This document shows, piece by piece, positions 7,061 to 13,699 of a stretch of 16,214 bases of DNA (positions are counted from its first letter, which is position 1; each line of letters starts with the position of its first letter). The stretch lies in contig CALKAK010000055.1 in the NCBI GenBank assembly GCA_937983015.1, positions 1 through 16,214 of the forward strand. Direction: 5' to 3'. The DNA is from an uncultured Bacillaceae bacterium. GTDB taxonomy: Bacteria; Bacillota; Bacilli; Bacillales; Caldibacillaceae. Under the pieces are notes generated by a model. The model saw only the letters and a program-made list of their open reading frames with translations. It did not search any database and was not told where the DNA came from. The position numbers were made by a program, and so were the translations under genes.

Positions 7061-7987
7061 TTAACGGACAACGATCATTTCTTTTGTGACCTGGAAACCG
7101 GGATCACTGGTGTGCCCGGCGAAGGGATCGATCGGCATCTTCAAGCTCACGAAAAAGAAAAAAACGGTAGATGTGTATTACGTCACAGATCCGATTTTTG
7201 TTCCCATTGTTAGGGTCTGGAACCGGTGTTAAGACGATTTAAAAAGCAATACGATCAATATTTGCACCTTCACACCGTGATGGGAAGTCTGTTGGAAAAA
7301 TGGGGCTATGGTCCGGTCGATCCGGCAAACGGCATCTCCGGTCTCGAAGATATCACCGGCCATTGGCGAGAAGTGGATAAATACACACGCATGCCAATCG
7401 ATGGTTCCGTCATGATTCACTATCCCGTCCGGTCATCCTACCCACCTTCACGGGTGGATAAGGTGATTCAAAGACATTACGGCAACGATCAGGCTTACAT
7501 ATTTTTACGCCGGACTCGCGAAGATCTTTTTTTCGACCAAGATATTATCGAAAAAGAACTATAGATCACGGTCGTCGATCAACTAGGATTTGCCTGAAAA
7601 GAGATCGTTGAACTTGCCGAAAGTGGTTTCGGCCAGGAATTATTAGGTGAAGATTTTAGCCTTGCCGCTGAACTCGGTGTTCGTGGTTTTCCCACGATCA
7701 TCGTGTTCGATGAGCAAAACAAGGCTGTAAAGATCGCCGGCAACCGCTATTAGCAAATTATATCTCCGGTTTGTCAAGACTTTTGGATGGAGATGTAACA
7801 ACTGAATCCCCGCCCCCTTCGATGCGGTTACTCGCAGAAGAAAAGCTTCTATTCGCCAGAGAAATTGAATTGATGTACGACTTGGAAAAAGTCAAACCTT
7901 TTTCCTTTATTGGAAGACAATTAACACCAAGGACGTTATGAGGTAAAGGAAATACTTGGTGAACCGTACGTGGTCAAACGATCGTGA
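7061..7987 (+). pseudogene. Broken DsbA-family (SpxH/YjbH-like) protein gene
   Basis: Joined across frames, this reads as a ~308-codon DsbA-family protein like the long SpxH relatives, which act with ClpXP on the redox regulator Spx. In order: FFCDLETGITGVPGEG, then (one frame over) VDVYYVTDPI, then back in the first frame CSHC-stop-GLEPVLRRF. After that come LHTVMGSLLEKWGYGPVDPA, MPIDGSVMIHYPVRSSYPPS, LAAELGVRGFPTIIVFDEQ, LLAEEKLLFAREIELMYDLE and EVKEILGEPYVV. The tryptophan after CSHC is now TAG (7211-7213). Further in-frame stops are TAG 7562, TGA 7595 and TAG 7751. Frameshifts lie in the A-run at 7158-7164, the T-run at 7195-7199, near 7770 and near 7910. No start codon remains at the expected distance from AAAAGGGG; TTA stands at 7061. 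It cannot make a full protein. The 112-residue open piece at 7226-7564 is only a fragment. Confidence 0.88.
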
Positions 7988-8440
7988 TTTCCAATCCCGT
8001 AAATGGCGGTATTTTTTATGGGCATGAACGATATCCTTTCCCTAAAAGTAATCTTGTTCTGATCGATTTTTTCACCACACGAAGGGAAGCACACGTTTCA
8101 AAACCCGGTAACGATTTTAAGTTGGAGAATCCTCGGAGTCTTAGATGAATGACGAAGGAGAAGTGAACATATCCCGCCTGAAACATAAATCCGTCCCGTC
8201 ATTCCCTAAACCTCCGGGGTTCGGAAATCCTTTAAAAGAAAAAAACATGTACAAACAAATGAATAAGAAAGAAATCCAGCCGCCAAGCCCTCACCTGGAG
8301 GGATTTTTTTATTATACGCAGATCCGGCCTTTATTAATCCACAATCGCTTTTTGAGCGATGCTCTATTTCACCCAATTTCGCCCCGAACATACGTGTCAC
8401 GCGTACTCCCGGTGACCAGCGTGAATTGATTCATTTCGCG
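7988..8440. other. Gene-free stretch, no recognisable coding content
   Basis: About 450 bases after the DsbA-like pseudogene. Short plus-strand frames exist (for example from GTG 7984 to about 8147, and ATG 8145 to 8429). Neither has a recognisable motif nor a well-placed ribosome site, and the second crosses a terminator-like hairpin. It is probably decayed sequence. Confidence 0.5.
8288..8310 (+). terminator. Possible intrinsic terminator
   Basis: CCCTC (8288-8292) pairs with GAGGG (8298-8302) around a 5-base loop and is followed by A and seven T residues (8304-8310). The stem is only five G/C-rich pairs, but the T tract is strong. It would end any transcript coming through the decayed DsbA-like gene. 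Confidence 0.5.
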
Positions 8441-8769
8441 TTTCCCCTGGTTAAAATCCTCGTTCGGATCGTTTTAACGTTTTAATTAATGAACCGACGG
8501 TCAAACCAAAATATTTCTTTTTACTCACGGATGGCCAATATTTTATTTAAAATTAAGAAGAAGCGCATCCCGGTTTGATCATAAAGAATCATTCCCCCTT
8601 CTAGCAGGTCTTCCCTCTTCTTCGTTCAGAAACGAAATCTTTCGTATATCGTTTTTCTAAAGGAAATTCTAGTAAAAAAATTTCAATAGATTTTCACCTA
8701 TATTTCTCCCTTTCCACCTGTTCAACCGTTTTATAAACCGGAGTTATTTCGAAAGACAAAATCACCCAT
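8440..8769 (-). pseudogene. Unidentified broken minus-strand coding remnant
   Basis: A perfect AAGGAGG (8781-8775) stands 5 bases before ATG at 8769 on the minus strand. The frame reads MGDFVFRNNSGL and stops. One frame over, starting near base 8749, it continues as ITPVYKTVEQVEREKYR. Further protein-like pieces follow in changing frames: EDLLEGGMILYDQTGMRFFL (about 8612-8550) and KKYFGLTVGSLIKTLKRSER (about 8519-8463). The total is about 110 codons. I do not recognise the family. The ribosome site plus successive protein-like segments suggest a small gene inactivated by several indels, but this was judged by eye and is uncertain. Confidence 0.35.
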
Positions 8770-8787
8770 TTAAACCTCCTTCACATA

Positions 8788-8796
8788 TGGTACACT
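8788..8796 (+). promoter_or_regulatory. Putative extended -10 promoter of the HAD phosphatase gene
   Basis: TGGTACACT fits TGn plus a 4-of-6 -10 (TACACT). No good -35 lies 17 bases upstream. The start point would fall near 8803, just ahead of the AAGGAG site at 8815-8820. Confidence 0.4.
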
Positions 8797-8829
8797 GTAT
8801 GTATAGCAGCTTTGAAGGAGTGATTTCAT

Positions 8830-9447
8830 TTGCTGAAATACGTGATTTTCGACATTGATGGAACGATCATCGATTCTGAATTGGTCATTTTGAAATCATT
8901 ACAACAAGTTTTAAAAGAAGAAGGAATGGATTACAAGATCGACGATTTAAAATTCTCTTTCGGCATTCCCGGATTTAACAGTTTGCAAAAATTAAATGTA
9001 AAGGATATCGACCGGGTCCTGAACAAGTGGGCGAAAACGATCCTGGATTTTTCTCATGAGATCAAACCCTTCCCGGGGATTGTCGATGTGTTAAAACATC
9101 TGTCGGCAAGTCCGGTTCGTACCGGTATCGTGACATCGAAAACGAAGCAGGAATTCGTCGAAGGCTTTGTACCGCACGGTTTAAATACATATTTTGACTG
9201 CGTCATCACAGCAAGTGATACCGAAAACCATAAACCCCACCCGGAACCGCTACTCGCCTGTATGCGGAGATTACAGGCGAATCCAGAACAGACCGTATAC
9301 ATCGGTGATGCCATATACGATTTGCAATGCGCAAAAGGCGCAGGCGTGAAATTCGGACTGGCGTTATGGGGTGCCAAAACCACGGAAGGATTCGAAACTG
9401 CGGATTTTATTTTTACGGAACCGAAAGACATCTTAAATTTAATTTAA
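8830..9447 (+). CDS. HAD-superfamily hydrolase, phosphatase-like (subfamily IA)
   Basis: A 205-residue cytosolic phosphatase of the haloacid dehalogenase superfamily. All four motifs are present: D8 and D10 in FDIDGT (nucleophile and acid/base), T102/S103 in GIVTSKT, K135 in NHKPHPEP, and D160/D164 in YIGDAIYD (magnesium). A helical cap sits between motifs I and II (about residues 16-80), as in phosphoglycolate phosphatase and PpaX-type enzymes. The substrate cannot be told. The start is TTG at 8830, nine bases after AAGGAG; the frame has no earlier plausible start. It stands alone, intact, in the middle of decayed sequence, which suggests it is under selection. The next plus-strand terminator is 174 bases past the stop. 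Confidence 0.9.
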   Translation: MLKYVIFDIDGTIIDSELVILKSLQQVLKEEGMDYKIDDLKFSFGIPGFNSLQKLNVKDIDRVLNKWAKTILDFSHEIKPFPGIVDVLKHLSASPVRTGIVTSKTKQEFVEGFVPHGLNTYFDCVITASDTENHKPHPEPLLACMRRLQANPEQTVYIGDAIYDLQCAKGAGVKFGLALWGAKTTEGFETADFIFTEPKDILNLI

Positions 9448-9801
9448 AAATGGTAAAAACCGGGTGTTCTTTCCTAGCTTGGAAAAACGAACGAGAAGCG
9501 CTAGGTGCACCTCGATCTGTGTAAAATTTTTCAATTTAAGCATAAAAGGTCATGCCGATGATTTGTACTTCAAAAGTTTGTTTTGTAATCGTAAAGTTTG
9601 ATGACATCTTTCACTCTACAAGGTCCTCCTATGCTGGGAGGACTTTCTTTTTTGTCTGGGTTTATCAATATTTCTCAGACAAAATTTCAATTTCCTCCCC
9701 CATCCCTTCTTTTCCAGCACATACGTTTTTTACCAGCCATATTTTCACTCGCGCCAATCAAAACTATGAATACGCGAAGAATGAGAAAAGGAGTGAGCAG
9801 A
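9448..9801. other. Intergenic stretch between the HAD gene and the CAP lipoprotein gene
   Basis: It holds one clear plus-strand terminator (9621-9653) and a weaker hairpin (GTCTGGG 9654-9660 with CTCAGAC 9674-9680). No gene was recognised. The open frame running through it from 9598 continues into the CAP gene, but it passes through the terminator and has no ribosome site. Confidence 0.5.
9621..9653 (+). terminator. Intrinsic terminator downstream of the HAD gene
   Basis: GTCCTCC (9623-9629) pairs with GGAGGAC (9637-9643), extendable by A-T and G-T pairs at the base, followed by TTTCTTTTTT. Confidence 0.8.
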
Positions 9802-10818
9802 TTGTTAAAGCGATTTTCCAGTTTTTTACTGTTCATCGCTCTCGTATTTAGTTTGCTCGCTTGTAACAACGCTACCAACGAGTCCATGCAGGATCATGCA
9901 ATACCGGACACCACGACCAATCCGCTTCCGTTGCGCAATTACGGACGTTGGTGGAATACGCGGGAGGATTTGACTAGCGACGAGACGGTCGATGACAACA
10001 TTTCTTCGACGAAAACGAATGTACCTAGTGATCGTTATCCCCATACCCGGGCAATCATCATTCAGGAAGCAAAATTCAAAGCCGTACCTTACAATCAGGC
10101 CGATCAAGAAGAAAACGTCCAGCCAGATGAAAAGGATATAAATAAACAAGGTCAACAGGCGACCGGGCGTCAAGACAATTTCCGTGATCTACCGAATTTA
10201 CGAAAAGAAGTCCGCGAAAAAATTAGACAGCGGATCAGCCAGGGAGAATGGTTGCCAAATATTCGCAATCGCCGGGATCCCACTCAGCAGCCAATTACCG
10301 ACCAATATCCGCCGGCAAATGAAAATAGAACGCAACAGCCCGGTGAAAAAACGACACATCCAACGGATAAAAATGCTCAACGGGAAGAAAAAGCCGGAAC
10401 ACCCGCCCCACCAGATAGAAATAAGGCCCAGGAGACCCGAATCAGCGAGTTCGCCCAGCGCGTTATCGATTTAACAAATGAACATCGTCGCGCAAACGGG
10501 CTCAAACCTTTAACTCATGATCCCGAATTAAGTCGGGTTGCCCAGCAAAAATCCGTGGACATGCATCAAAACAACTACTTCTCCCATACGAGTCCAACAT
10601 ATGGTAGCCCGTTTGATATGATGCGTGATTTTGGAATCGAGTACAAAACCGCTGGGGAAAATATCGCCCAGGGACAGCGTACCCCGGAAGCGGTTGTTGA
10701 AGCCTGGATGAATAGCGCTGGTCACCGGGCCAATATCTTGAATCCGAATTTCACTCATATCGGTGTCGGCGTGGAACAGGAAGAATATCATTGGACGCAA
10801 ATGTTTATCGGAAAATAA
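9802..10818 (+). CDS. CAP-domain (YkwD-like SCP/PR-1) lipoprotein
   Basis: A 338-residue exported lipoprotein. Residues 1-21 form a lipoprotein signal: KR, a hydrophobic stretch, and lipobox SLLAC with C21 as the lipidated residue, so it is anchored outside the membrane. Residues about 95-212 form a low-complexity, Q/P/E/K/R-rich linker without hydrophobic core. Residues 215-338 are a CAP domain with NEHRRANGLKPLTHDPELS, H262 in NYFSHTSPTYG, E286 in AGENIAQG and H308 in SAGHRANIL, the conserved cavity residues. It closely resembles Bacillus YkwD; the biochemical role of bacterial CAP proteins is poorly known. The start is TTG at 9802, eight bases after AAAGGAG. Those ribosome-site bases are part of the longer open frame from 9598, which is therefore not the true start. 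A strong terminator follows. Confidence 0.93.
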   Translation: MLKRFSSFLLFIALVFSLLACNNATNESMQDHAIPDTTTNPLPLRNYGRWWNTREDLTSDETVDDNISSTKTNVPSDRYPHTRAIIIQEAKFKAVPYNQADQEENVQPDEKDINKQGQQATGRQDNFRDLPNLRKEVREKIRQRISQGEWLPNIRNRRDPTQQPITDQYPPANENRTQQPGEKTTHPTDKNAQREEKAGTPAPPDRNKAQETRISEFAQRVIDLTNEHRRANGLKPLTHDPELSRVAQQKSVDMHQNNYFSHTSPTYGSPFDMMRDFGIEYKTAGENIAQGQRTPEAVVEAWMNSAGHRANILNPNFTHIGVGVEQEEYHWTQMFIGK

Positions 10819-10835
10819 CCTTTTCCTCCGATGAG

Positions 10836-10866
10836 CCACAGGATTAATCCTGTGGTTTTTTCTTTT
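10836..10866 (+). terminator. Intrinsic terminator after the CAP lipoprotein gene
   Basis: CCACAGG (10836-10842) pairs with CCTGTGG (10849-10855) around ATTAAT, followed by TTTTTTCTTTT. Confidence 0.9.
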
Positions 10867-10918
10867 ACATCATTGTGAAATATTAACCAAACGCACTTTT
10901 GGCAACGTATTTTCCATT

Positions 10919-10924
10919 TATAAT
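10919..10924 (+). promoter_or_regulatory. Putative -10 box of the broken oxidoreductase cluster
   Basis: A perfect TATAAT precedes the AAGGAGG at 10967-10973. The only -35-like element, TTGGCA (10899-10904), is 14 bases away, which is too short for a normal promoter. It may be functional only weakly, or may have lost spacer bases. Confidence 0.35.
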
Positions 10925-10981
10925 AAACATTTATCCATCATGCTTATGGTCCTGCGTTTGTTATACAAGGAGGATACCTAT

Positions 10982-11565
10982 ATGAAATTACCGATAAAAA
11001 CGAAAGAGGTTTTTTGAAATATGCTTGGAAGCGATCGGTGGCTTCGGTGCCAATTTGGCCGGTCAAATCCTCGCGAAAGCTGCGGTCCTCGGTGCTGGAT
11101 TCTATGGCGTTAATTTCTCTTCATACGGCACCGAAAAGAGAGGTACTCCGGTCCGTAGTTTAATAGGCTCGCCGAAAATAATACAGAAATTTTCGACCAT
11201 AGCCCCGTGGAATCCCCCATGTCATCGCGATCTTCCATGAATCCTTATACAAAACCGTTTCGGTAACAAAAGGAATACAGGAAAATGGAATCGTCTTAGT
11301 CAATACAACGAAAGATTTTCAGGAAATCCGCGGGTTACTCAATCTCGAACATGGACGCATGACTACGGTAGACGCGACGGGAATAGCGATTGAAGAAAAT
11401 TCAAGAGTGAATATGGTCATGTTCGGTGCTTTATGTCGACTGCTTCCGTTCATCAAACCGGAATATTTGTATCGTACGTTCGAGCGCACCTTCGTATTGA
11501 AAAATCCGTCTTCTATAGAAACGAACACAAAAGCATTTATAAGCGGAACGTTAAAGTCATTGTAA
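10982..11565 (+). pseudogene. Broken 2-oxoacid:acceptor oxidoreductase gamma subunit gene
   Basis: AAGGAGG and ATG at 10982 open MKLPIKTKEVF, which hits TGA (11015) because of an extra T in a run of six. One frame over it continues ICLEAIGGFGANLAGQILAK and NFSSYGTEKRGTPVRS, the hallmark of the gamma domain of pyruvate/2-oxoacid:ferredoxin oxidoreductases. Near 11165 the frame changes again (AENNTEIFDHSPVES), and by about 11217 it changes once more to HVIAIFHESLYKTVSVTKGI. It then runs through LNLEHGRMTTVDATGIAIEE and NVMVFGALCRLLP-like sequence (MVMFGALCRLLPFIKPEYLY) to TAA at 11563. All three frames are thus needed, so no full product is possible. In working clusters gamma is followed by alpha and beta subunits; here only parts of these follow. 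Confidence 0.88.
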
Positions 11566-11921
11566 TCGGTGTAATCGGTGAGCGAGCAGACTCATACGGA
11601 ACGAATGGTGCCGCTCTTACCCATGAGATTAAAGCAGGCCTGAAAGACGCCCCCGCTAATCAAACGATGATCATCAGCCGGGTGTACGGTCTTGGTGGGA
11701 AAGATTTTTATCCGGAAGATGCGAAAAATTTGTTGCAGCTCGCCCTTACTACCCTTGAAACCGATCGGGTGGAAAAACCTTTTGATTATTTTGGGGTGAC
11801 AAAAGGAAAATACGATCACGCATTACCAGAACAACCCCCGCGGATCGAAAACGATCAATTTAATACCGGTTTGGTTCAAGTGACTGTCGACGAAAAGACT
11901 AACAAAATTCCCTCTCCGCGA
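11562..11921 (+). pseudogene. C-terminal remnant of the 2-oxoacid:ferredoxin oxidoreductase alpha subunit
   Basis: The frame reads IGERADSYGTNGAALTHEIK, then MIISRVYGLGGKDFYPEDA and FDYFGVTKGKYDHALPEQPP. The VYGLGGKD stretch with upstream ERADSYG..GALTHEIKA matches the C-terminal end of alpha subunits (compare the IYGLGGRD motif there). The several hundred residues that should precede it, including the pyrimidine-binding domain, are absent: the gamma remnant's stop is within a few bases. A direct repeat GTAATCGGT stands twice in tandem at 11562-11579, at the deletion junction. The remaining frame runs without a stop into the beta-subunit sequence, so either alpha and beta were fused in this family or a stop between them was lost. 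Confidence 0.75.
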
Positions 11922-12837
11922 ATGTTGATGAAAAACACGAACCGACTCGCTTCCGGGCATGGAGCCTGTCCTGGTTGTGGCATTTTCTCCGGTTTGGAGT
12001 TGTTTTTTAAAGGAATTGAAGGGGATGTGATCTCCCTTTTCCAGACCGGCTGTGCTTACGTGACTTCGGCGGGCTATCCATACACCACCCAAAAGAAAAC
12101 ATTTTTTTCATAATTTATTTCAAAACGGTGCAGCGACCCTTTCCGGAACGGTAGAGGCGTTCTATGAATGAAAACGGCGCAGGGAAATTGCTATACCTGA
12201 TGATGTCACGTTTGTAATGGTTACCAGGAATGGCGGGATGGATATCGGGATGGAACCGGCGATCGGTGCGGCATTACGAGGACATAAAATGATTATCAGC
12301 GAATACGATAATGAAGGATACATGAACACCGGTTTCCAGCTTTCCTATTCCACTCCATTCGATCACCAAACGAGCACGTCTCACGTCGGTAAAATCCAGC
12401 GGGGAAAACCATTCCATCATAAAGATACACCACAAATCATGGCCGCAACCGGCATCCCTTATGTGTTCACCACCGTGGAGTCGCATCCTCAGGATATGAT
12501 CCGAAAAGCGGCCAAAGCGTAGTGGTATGCGCAAAATGAAGGGTTTGTCTACGGGAAAATTTTGAACGCCTGTCCCTTGAACTGGCGTACAGAAGCGAAT
12601 ATGGGGACGAAACTTGTGGAGCTGGCTGTCGATACATGTTTTTTCTCGCTCTATGAAATTGAACGACAAAAGACAACGTTCACCTATAATCCGGAAGCGC
12701 GCGGTAAGAAAAAACCAGTCAGTGAGTGGTTAAAATTGATGGGGAAAACGAAACACCTGCTCGCGGAGGAAAACAAGGATTTACTTGCAGAAATCCAGCA
12801 ATATATTGATGAGCGCTGGGAACGTTTAAAGGGATGA
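11922..12837 (+). pseudogene. Broken 2-oxoacid:ferredoxin oxidoreductase beta (TPP-binding) subunit gene
   Basis: The reconstructed product of about 300 residues has the beta-subunit features: GHGACPGCGIFSG and TGCAYVTSAGYP with three cluster cysteines, a fourth in ILNACPLNW, and the TPP region. Lesions are an extra T in the run at 12102-12108 (frameshift), TGA at 12169 and TAG at 12520 where AKA-Q-WYAQ is expected. The magnesium/TPP motif expected as GDGG reads RNGG (12226-12237), removing the metal-binding Asp; EYDNEGYMNTG is kept. After the stop at 12835 the next frame reads MNEHPLLEMEEDEQD, which may be the original C-terminus, implying another indel. The enzyme would normally oxidise a 2-oxoacid to acyl-CoA while reducing ferredoxin. 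It cannot be functional as read. Confidence 0.88.
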
Positions 12838-12875
12838 ACGAACATCCGTTATTGGAAATGGAAGAGGATGAACAG

Positions 12876-12912
12876 GACATAAATCCGTCATGCGGATTTA
12901 TGTCTATTTTTT
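12876..12912 (+). terminator. Intrinsic terminator after the broken oxidoreductase cluster
   Basis: GACATAAATCCG (12876-12887) pairs perfectly with CGGATTTATGTC (12893-12904), a 12-bp stem with a 5-base loop, followed by TATTTTTT. Confidence 0.9.
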
Positions 12913-12913
12913 C

Positions 12914-13175
12914 GTGCGTGTATGGAAGGACTATGCTCGCTCTAATGAAAAGGACAATTTCCCGAAACTAAATTTTTTATTAACGAAAACGCTATGTATT
13001 ACGCGAAAACTAATTTTAGAAAAAATTTTCGATTTTTCATGACTTCACATCAACCGATTTGTCCCAGAACACAACTACTTTTCCCTTAAAAACGAACCGT
13101 TTCCCGTCTCCCCTCGAAAACATCCGTTCCCTCGTTATGATGGGCTAATTCCCCCGAAATACTAATAGATTTTCA
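12914..13175. other. AT-rich gene-free stretch
   Basis: No open frame with a ribosome site, no RNA gene and no recognisable remnant was seen on either strand between the terminator and the UPF0178 gene end. Confidence 0.5.
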
Positions 13176-13631
13176 TTATCCCCTCTTTTTCCCTAACACG
13201 TGTTGAATCAGTTTTTCAAAATTCACTATAAACCGCTCAACCTGTTCCTTCGTACGTTTTTTCGGCCCCTTTGTTCTGCCTCCGCCCCTTCTGATCTTTT
13301 GGGAAATATGACGGGAAGCGAGAAGGCTCCCGATATTTTCGTCCGTAAAAATGAGTCCGTTTTGATTGATGGCGTAGGCTTTGCGAGCAAGCACCATTGC
13401 GGCAAGACCATAATCCTGGGTGATCACGAGATCATCCTCTCTTACTCGATTTACGATGACGAAATCGACCGCATCCGCCCCTCTGGGTACGACGATCGTC
13501 TCCGCTCCATCCCTTTCGATATGATGAGAAGTATCGCAAATGATGAAGGTTTTTAGACCGTAGCGGCTGGCGATTTCGACGGCAAGATCGACGACAGGGG
13601 ATCCGTCGGCATCAATATATACGTTTGTCAC
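13176..13631 (-). CDS. UPF0178 (YaiI/YqxD, DUF188) family protein
   Basis: A 151-residue protein of the DUF188 family, which has a PIN-like/NYN nuclease-related fold by family knowledge; its function is not established. Seen here are VYIDADGSPV at the N-terminus, DTSHHIERDGAETIVVPRGADAVDFVIVNRV, the conserved DLVITQDYGLAAMVLARKA and the basic region RRGGGRTKGPKKRT. The usual motif is DADACPV; here it reads DADGSPV, so the cysteine is missing. GTG at 13631 is chosen because AAAGGAGG lies 7 bases upstream; a TTG two codons earlier touches the ribosome site. It follows cinA after only a terminator hairpin, a place where recA normally stands in Bacillus. Confidence 0.9.
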   Translation of the reverse strand: MTNVYIDADGSPVVDLAVEIASRYGLKTFIICDTSHHIERDGAETIVVPRGADAVDFVIVNRVREDDLVITQDYGLAAMVLARKAYAINQNGLIFTDENIGSLLASRHISQKIRRGGGRTKGPKKRTKEQVERFIVNFEKLIQHVLGKKRG

Positions 13632-13649
13632 CCCCAACCCTCCTTTATT

Positions 13650-13693
13650 AAAAAATGAAAAGCGCCCGGTACGACATAATCACCGGAACGCTT
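13650..13693 (-). terminator. Intrinsic terminator between cinA and the UPF0178 gene
   Basis: On the minus strand AAGCG..CCGGT (13693-13682) pairs with ACCGG..CGCTT (13670-13660) with a small internal loop. TTCATTTTTT follows, with the T run at 13655-13650. The ribosome site of the UPF0178 gene begins only about 4 bases later. Confidence 0.75.
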
Positions 13694-13699
13694 GATCCG

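Noticed and set aside
7226..7564. 112-codon intact open frame as a separate gene
   Set aside because: It is the central piece of the DsbA-like pseudogene; homology continues on both sides past the stops.
8385..8398. LexA/SOS-box-like CGAACATACGTGTC
   Set aside because: Two of 14 positions differ from the Bacillus consensus and no SOS gene is adjacent; chance is likely in decayed sequence.
8145..8429. 94-codon plus-strand open frame
   Set aside because: No family features, it crosses a terminator-like hairpin, and protein-like signals in the adjoining sequence lie on the other strand.
9598..9801. 68-residue extension of the CAP lipoprotein
   Set aside because: It crosses a strong intrinsic terminator and lacks a ribosome site; the lipoprotein signal begins properly at TTG 9802.
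13164..13175. Twelve-base match AATAGATTTTCA shared with 8685-8696
   Set aside because: Short and AT-rich, with flanks that do not align; no sign of a mobile-element repeat.
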